From Christensenella sp. UBA1214 (GTDB taxonomy: Bacteria; Bacillota; Clostridia; Christensenellales; CAG-138), in NCBI GenBank assembly GCA_002309375.1, contig DBXK01000021.1, positions 59,619 to 69,171 on the forward strand: a stretch of DNA of 9,553 bases, given 5' to 3'. Within the stretch, counting starts at the first letter, position 1. Every line of letters starts with the position of its first letter. Both the position numbers and the translations under genes were made by a program. The notes below the pieces were generated by a model, which had not been told where the DNA came from, did no database searches, and saw nothing but the letters and a program-made list of their open reading frames with translations. Shown one piece after another: positions 5,356-9,553 of the stretch.

Positions 5356-8300
5356 ATGAAAAAAAGGCTTCTTTCTATCGCAATGGCCCTGCTGCTGGCG
5401 CTGACGCTGCTTCCGGCGGGCTTCTCCTTCGCTTCGGGCGAACAGCAGACCGAGACCGCTGCTGCGCTGAAGGTCGAAAGGACCAACGTCGGCAACACCG
5501 GCGCGATCCTGAGCGTTTCGGCAAGCGGCATGCGCGGCGCGTCCGTCAAGGCCGTTTCCTCCGATGAAAGCATCGCATCCGTCAAGGTCGAGGGCAATAC
5601 CGTCACCGTCACCGGTCAGCCCGGCGCGGTCGGCGTCGCGAGGATCACCGTCACCGCGACCGACGAAAACGGCAGGAATTATGAATCCATCCAGGACGTT
5701 CCCGTCGGCTACACCACCTTCTATTTCGACGGCGAGTCCGTCACCGTTATCGAGGGCTCCGATTCGAAATACGAAGTCACCGGCCAGAACCCCGCCGATG
5801 AAGCGGATCACGCGCTGACCGTTACGACCGACACGGACGGCAACACCGTCTATACCAACAATTCGGATGCAACACTGACCGTTTCGATCAAAAAAGCAGG
5901 CGGCGCATACGTTTTCTACGGTACCTGCACCAACGGCTCCATCAACGTCAAAAAGCAGGCGACCGGCAATACCTGGCTGCTCCTCAACGGTCTTGACATG
6001 ACCAGCAGCTTCACTGCGCCGATCACGATCAAGAAGGATTCCACGGCCTGCGCGGTCATCACCGCTCTTGCCGGCACTGAGAACACCCTCACCGACGCCG
6101 CGCTCAACAATGCGGACGTCTACGGTCCCGAGGAGGACGGCGGCAACCTTGCCAACCAGTATTACGCCGAAAGCGCCGTCATCAAGGCCAAGTCCAACAC
6201 CAGGGTCTATCTGAACGGCGAAGGCAAGCTGACTATCAACAGCAACTCGAAGAACGGCATCAAGTTCGGCGCAGGCTCCTGGGCGGAGATCGCCGACCTC
6301 GACCTCACCGTCACCGCGCCGAACAGCGGCATCGCGACCGAGAACGAGCTCGAATTCAACAGCGGCAAGATCACCGTCACCGCTCAGCAGAAGGATGCGA
6401 TCAAGGCTGAGGACGACGACGAGCTGATCGGCAAGCTGACCATCCGCGGCGGCGAATTCCACCTCAATGCGGCGGACGAAGCGATCGTCGCGAGGGGCTC
6501 CGTGACCATCACCGGCGGCACCTTCGACATCACCTGCCAGGGCGACGCCGTGAAGGCCGAGAATGCGACAGAGACCGCGGGCGACATCGTCATCTGCGGC
6601 GGCACCTTCACGATCACCACCCAGTGCGACGCTTTCCAGGCGGCCGGCGCCGCGACCTTCTACGGCGGCAATATCACCGCGACCTGCTGCGGCGGCTCGA
6701 CCAACTCTTCTTATAATAAGGACAGCGACCCGAGCGCAAAGGGCATCAAGGCCGGCACCGAGCTGACATTCCGCGGCGGCACCTTCAACATCAACTCCGC
6801 CGACGACGCGCTCCATTCCAACGGCAATATGACCATCACCGGCGGCACCTTTACCCTTGCCACCACCGACGACGGCGTCCATGCGGATTACACCCTCAAC
6901 CTCGGCGAATACAACGGCAATGACGACGACGTCAACCTCACCGTCACCACCTGCTACGAGGGTATCGAGGGCGCAAACATCAACGGCTATTCCGGCAATT
7001 ACACGATCTGGACCAACGAAGACTGCATCAATGCCGCGAACTCCGACCTCGGCAACTATGCCTTCACCCTCCGCATCTACGGCGGCAACTTCTACTGCTA
7101 CGGCAACACCGGCGACGGTCTCGACTCCAACGGCGAGTTCACCATCTGCGGCGGCCATGTGGAGGTCTATTCTCCCGGCAATGGCAACGCCGCTCTCGAC
7201 AGCGACGGCACGATGAGCCTCATCGGCGGTACTGTGATGTCCGTCGGCTCGAGCGACATGGTCGAGACCCCGAACTACGGCATCTACGTCCGCTTCAACG
7301 CATCGAGCGGCTTTGCGGACGGCAGCACGATCGCGATCTACAACTCTTCCAACACCAAGATCTTCGAAAGCACCGTACACTACCATAATTCCAACCGCAC
7401 CGGCACCTGCGTCATCTTCTCAAGCCCGCAGCTCTCCTCCGGCCAGACTTATAAGCTCTATAAGAACGGCAGCCAGGTGACCAGCGCGACCGCGAGCGGC
7501 AACTCCGGCGGCACCACACCCACTCCCGCCGATTCCGAAGCGACCTGGCAGGCGGTCGGCGAGCTTTCCTCCACCTACGCCCGCGTCACGAGCATGACTC
7601 CCGGCGTCGGCGCAGTCATCACCAACACCGGCAATTCCTATGCTCTCACCGGCGGTTCGACCGTTTCCGGAACCTCCGTATCCGTCAGCTCCGTCACCGG
7701 CGGCTATTCGATCACCAATGTCAGCGAGGCGAACACCTGGTACCGCACCAACGCCGGCAAGATTTACTGCACCATCGGCGGCACGAACTACTACCTCGGC
7801 TACACCCAGAGCGGCAGCGGCTGGAACCCGACCTACACGATCGCTATGACAACGAGCGCGGATTCCGGCGCGACCTGGACGGTCTCCTCGAGCGGCAGCT
7901 ATGCCCGCATTTCCACCACGATCGGCGGCGGCCAGCCCGGCCCCGGCGGCCCGGGAGGCGGCCCCGGCGGTCAGCAGAGGACCCTGTACCTCACTTCGAG
8001 CGGTTCGAGCTTCACCCTTTCCACCAGCTCCGGCAGCGTCTATGTCTATTCGCCCGATTCCGCAATGGCGTCCCTGCAGGGCACGACCGAGTACCTGATC
8101 GACACCGATAACGGCGAAAGCATCACCGAAGCGCAGATCCTCGCCAATGCGACGATCAAGTTCAAGACCGGCGTCAATGCGAGCGAGCAGACTCTCGCCT
8201 GGACCGACAGCCGCGTAGCATACAGCTGGAATCCCGATTTCGCAGTCGGCGAACCCGGCAACTATGAAATGACCGTCACCGTTCTCGGCACCACTCTCGG

Positions 8301-8577
8301 AACGATCCGCGTCATCGCGATCGGCGGCGAGCTCGGCAGCACCGCGCCTGAGCCCCCGCAGCTCGAGATCCCCGATCCTCCGCAGCCCGGCCTCACCGGC
8401 GATGTGGACGGCAACGGCGTTGTGAACGTCACCGACGCGCTGCTTGCTCTGCGTTTTGCGATGGGCGTCATCACCCTTGACGCCGATCAGATCGCCCGCG
8501 GCGATATGGACGGCAACGGCGTCGTCAACGCGACCGATGCGATCAACATCATGCGCATCGCGCTGAACGTACAATAA
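5356..8577 (+). CDS. Secreted modular polysaccharide-binding protein: Ig-like domain, Cthe_2159-like beta-helix, dockerin
   Basis: A 1073-residue extracellular protein. Residues 1-26 are a signal peptide (MKKRLL, hydrophobic core, likely cut after SFA). Residues 36-116 look like a Big_2-type Ig-like domain (VSSDESIASVKVEGNTVTVTG). Residues 160-630 resemble the Cthe_2159 carbohydrate-binding family, a calcium-rich right-handed beta-helix known to bind cellulose or acidic sugars. Its rungs carry GG motifs beginning at residues 365, 387, 415, 437, 474, 496, 576, 599 and 624, each followed or preceded by Asp-rich turns such as DDALHS and DDGVHA. Residues 641-715 and 729-855 are modules I do not recognise. 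A Gly/Pro linker (857-873) leads to another beta-rich module, then a Pro-rich linker and a type I dockerin (about 1012-1073). The dockerin has two calcium loops, GDVDGNGVVNVTD and GDMDGNGVVNATD, 34 residues apart. No catalytic domain is evident. Codons favour C at the third position, consistent with high expression. Its cohesin partner must be encoded elsewhere. Confidence 0.88.
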   Translation: MKKRLLSIAMALLLALTLLPAGFSFASGEQQTETAAALKVERTNVGNTGAILSVSASGMRGASVKAVSSDESIASVKVEGNTVTVTGQPGAVGVARITVTATDENGRNYESIQDVPVGYTTFYFDGESVTVIEGSDSKYEVTGQNPADEADHALTVTTDTDGNTVYTNNSDATLTVSIKKAGGAYVFYGTCTNGSINVKKQATGNTWLLLNGLDMTSSFTAPITIKKDSTACAVITALAGTENTLTDAALNNADVYGPEEDGGNLANQYYAESAVIKAKSNTRVYLNGEGKLTINSNSKNGIKFGAGSWAEIADLDLTVTAPNSGIATENELEFNSGKITVTAQQKDAIKAEDDDELIGKLTIRGGEFHLNAADEAIVARGSVTITGGTFDITCQGDAVKAENATETAGDIVICGGTFTITTQCDAFQAAGAATFYGGNITATCCGGSTNSSYNKDSDPSAKGIKAGTELTFRGGTFNINSADDALHSNGNMTITGGTFTLATTDDGVHADYTLNLGEYNGNDDDVNLTVTTCYEGIEGANINGYSGNYTIWTNEDCINAANSDLGNYAFTLRIYGGNFYCYGNTGDGLDSNGEFTICGGHVEVYSPGNGNAALDSDGTMSLIGGTVMSVGSSDMVETPNYGIYVRFNASSGFADGSTIAIYNSSNTKIFESTVHYHNSNRTGTCVIFSSPQLSSGQTYKLYKNGSQVTSATASGNSGGTTPTPADSEATWQAVGELSSTYARVTSMTPGVGAVITNTGNSYALTGGSTVSGTSVSVSSVTGGYSITNVSEANTWYRTNAGKIYCTIGGTNYYLGYTQSGSGWNPTYTIAMTTSADSGATWTVSSSGSYARISTTIGGGQPGPGGPGGGPGGQQRTLYLTSSGSSFTLSTSSGSVYVYSPDSAMASLQGTTEYLIDTDNGESITEAQILANATIKFKTGVNASEQTLAWTDSRVAYSWNPDFAVGEPGNYEMTVTVLGTTLGTIRVIAIGGELGSTAPEPPQLEIPDPPQPGLTGDVDGNGVVNVTDALLALRFAMGVITLDADQIARGDMDGNGVVNATDAINIMRIALNVQ
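8398..8574 (+). other. C-terminal type I dockerin domain
   Basis: Residues 1015-1073 form two EF-hand-like calcium loops. Repeat 1 has Asp1016, Asp1018, Asn1020, Asn1024 and Asp1027; repeat 2 has Asp1050, Asp1052, Asn1054, Asn1058 and Asp1061. Each is followed by a helix (ALLALRFAMG and AINIMRIALN). All ligand positions are intact. At loop positions 10-11, which in known dockerins set cohesin preference, the residues are Val-Thr and Ala-Thr. A Pro-rich linker (PEPPQLEIPDPPQP) separates it from the rest. Confidence 0.9.
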
Positions 8578-8602
8578 GACTTCTTCTGTAGGACTCCTTA
8601 TA

Positions 8603-8644
8603 GACCGGTGCGGAGCAGCTTGCTGCTCCGCACCGGTCATTTTT
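8603..8644 (+). terminator. Intrinsic terminator of the dockerin gene
   Basis: GACCGGTGCGGAGCAGC (8603-8619) and its exact reverse complement (8622-8638) are separated by only two bases, then ATTTTT. This is a 16 to 17-bp perfect stem with a tight CTTG loop, 25 bases past the stop codon. A second hairpin, GCGCTTT / AAAGCGC with loop ATGCA (8645-8663), follows directly but lacks a T-tract. Confidence 0.93.
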
Positions 8645-8746
8645 GCGCTTTATGCAAAAGCGCCGGTCCGTGCGTTCTGAAAGGGCTTCGGAAGGCTTGA
8701 AATAAATATATAGTCTATTTGTACAAAATTTCATATCTTCGTGCCA

Positions 8747-8775
8747 TTGACTTTTTATTTTCTCTCGGATATAAT
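8747..8775 (+). promoter_or_regulatory. Near-consensus sigma-A promoter for rny
   Basis: TTGACT (8747-8752), a 17-base spacer and TATAAT (8770-8775). Transcription should start near 8782, giving a leader of about 92 bases before the GTG start. The leader is GC-rich in its middle (8795-8845) and AT-rich just before the ribosome binding site; I see no known RNA element in it. The stretch 8664-8746 contains AT-rich sequence with a TTGAAA at 8697 but no convincing second promoter. Confidence 0.88.
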
Positions 8776-8857
8776 AAACTGAATGCCTGTATGCTGCCGA
8801 AGCTGTACCCGGGGTTGCTGTGCCGGCGAGGGCCAAGGGGCGGTGCATTTAATATAT

Positions 8858-8866
8858 AAGGAGGTG
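8858..8866 (+). promoter_or_regulatory. Near-perfect Shine-Dalgarno deciding the GTG start of rny
   Basis: AAGGAGGTG is almost fully complementary to the 16S rRNA tail. It lies 7 bases before GTG at 8874 but 13 bases before the ATG at 8880, which favours the GTG. Confidence 0.8.
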
Positions 8867-8873
8867 AAATTCT

Positions 8874-9553
8874 GTGAGTATGGATATTCTTACAATTGTT
8901 CTTCCGATAGCGGGCGTCGCGGTCGGCGCGGTCGCAGGAGCCGTCGGGATTCATATGTACGATAAAAATAATGCAGAATCAAAGGTCGCGAAGGCTGATG
9001 CAACGGTCAAAGAAATGATCGAAGAAGCCCAGAAGCGAGCGGAAACCCTCAAAAAGGAGACGATCCTCGAAGCAAAAGAGGAAGTCTACCGCATCAAGAA
9101 CGAAAACGAGAGGGAAAACAAGGAACGAAGGAACGAACTCCAGCGCGCCGAGCGCAGGCTCCAGCAGAGGGAGGAGAGTTTCGACAAGAAGCAGGACGGT
9201 CTTGAACAGCGCGAACAGCAGCTTAACAAGCGCATAAAGACCATCGACGCGAAGGAGGCGTCCATCGACAAGCTCTATGAAGACCAGAAGAAGGAGCTTG
9301 AACGGGTCGCCGGTATGTCCCAGGATGAAGCGAAGGAAGTGCTCCTCGCAAACGTCGAAAAGGACGCAAGGCACGACGCCGCGCTGATCATCCGCGACAT
9401 TGAAGCAAAGACCAAGGCGGAAGCGGACCGCAGGGCGGTGAACATCATCTCCATGGCGATCCAGCGCTGCGCGGCGGACCATGTTGCCGAGGCAACGGTC
9501 TCCGTCGTGGCTCTGCCCAACGACGAAATGAAGGGCCGCATCATCGGCCGCGA
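8874..9553 (+). CDS. rny: Ribonuclease Y (C-terminus cut by window edge)
   Basis: RNase Y is the membrane-anchored endoribonuclease that starts mRNA decay in many Firmicutes. The 226 residues present begin with a short N-terminus and one membrane helix (about 5-27, ILTIVLPIAGVAVGAVAGAVG). A long charged coiled coil follows (about 35-205), rich in Glu, Lys, Arg and Gln, with the family stretch KKETILEAKEEVYRIKNENE. Near the end are KDARHDAALIIRDIE and AVNIISMAIQRCAADHVAEATVSVVALPNDEMKGRIIGR; the last part opens the KH domain. The rest of the KH domain and the catalytic HD domain lie beyond the window, since the family is usually a little over 500 residues. The start is GTG, chosen from the Shine-Dalgarno spacing; an in-frame ATG two codons later is possible. 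It has its own strong promoter, separated from the upstream gene by a strong terminator. Confidence 0.95.
   Translation, partial: MSMDILTIVLPIAGVAVGAVAGAVGIHMYDKNNAESKVAKADATVKEMIEEAQKRAETLKKETILEAKEEVYRIKNENERENKERRNELQRAERRLQQREESFDKKQDGLEQREQQLNKRIKTIDAKEASIDKLYEDQKKELERVAGMSQDEAKEVLLANVEKDARHDAALIIRDIEAKTKAEADRRAVNIISMAIQRCAADHVAEATVSVVALPNDEMKGRIIGR

Noticed and set aside
5221..7386. 721-codon open frame on the minus strand
   Set aside because: It is antisense to the dockerin gene; its Gly/Val/Ala/Asp repetition mirrors the GGC, ACC and ATC codons of the real gene, and it crosses that gene's promoter.
7420..8640. 406-codon open frame on the minus strand
   Set aside because: Antisense to the dockerin gene; it begins inside the terminator hairpin and has no ribosome binding site or domain.
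8979..9482. 167-codon open frame on the minus strand
   Set aside because: Antisense to the coiled-coil region of rny; the Leu/Phe-rich product simply reflects complementary Glu/Lys codons.
1..9553. CRISPR array, tRNA, rRNA, insertion sequence or phage genes
   Set aside because: No spaced direct repeats, cloverleaf, transposase motif or terminal inverted repeats were seen on either strand.

Overview
The window looks like chromosomal DNA from a fairly GC-rich member of the Clostridia, plausibly a gut or other anaerobic Oscillospirales- or Christensenellales-type Firmicute. The reasons are RNase Y behind a strong AAGGAGGTG ribosome binding site, a fused two-domain ThrE-type exporter, a BmpA-type nucleoside ABC transporter, and a secreted protein ending in a type I dockerin. 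The lineage is inferred from gene content; no rRNA or other taxonomic marker is present.

Layout. Positions 1-5038 hold four leftward genes. From right to left in transcription order they are a fused threonine/serine exporter family protein (3680-5038), a membrane-anchored zinc-ribbon protein with an aromatic/acidic tail (2694-3569), a tandem ABC ATPase (973-2529), and its permease, cut by the left window edge (1-909). The first two are separate transcription units, each ending in an intrinsic terminator followed at once by a TGn-extended -10 promoter for the next gene. The ATPase and permease form one operon. Positions 5039-5355 are a divergent intergenic region with a leftward promoter for the exporter and a rightward promoter plus structured leader for the large gene. 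Positions 5356-8577 encode a 1073-residue secreted modular protein: signal peptide, Ig-like domain, Cthe_2159-like beta-helix, two unrecognised modules, a Gly/Pro linker and a dockerin. It ends in a perfect 17-bp inverted-repeat terminator. A near-consensus promoter then drives rny (RNase Y), which starts with GTG and runs off the right edge.

How the genes relate. The transporter probably imports nucleosides or similar compounds. The exporter family moves small amino acids or organic acids. The dockerin protein should act outside the cell, binding polysaccharide and docking onto a cohesin scaffold encoded elsewhere. RNase Y is a housekeeping mRNA-decay enzyme. There is no sign of a single shared pathway, phage, insertion sequence, CRISPR array or tRNA. 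The most distinctive item is the dockerin-bearing beta-helix protein with its uncharacterised central modules and its apparently activator-dependent, structured upstream region. The zinc-ribbon membrane protein is the other gene of unknown function worth attention.
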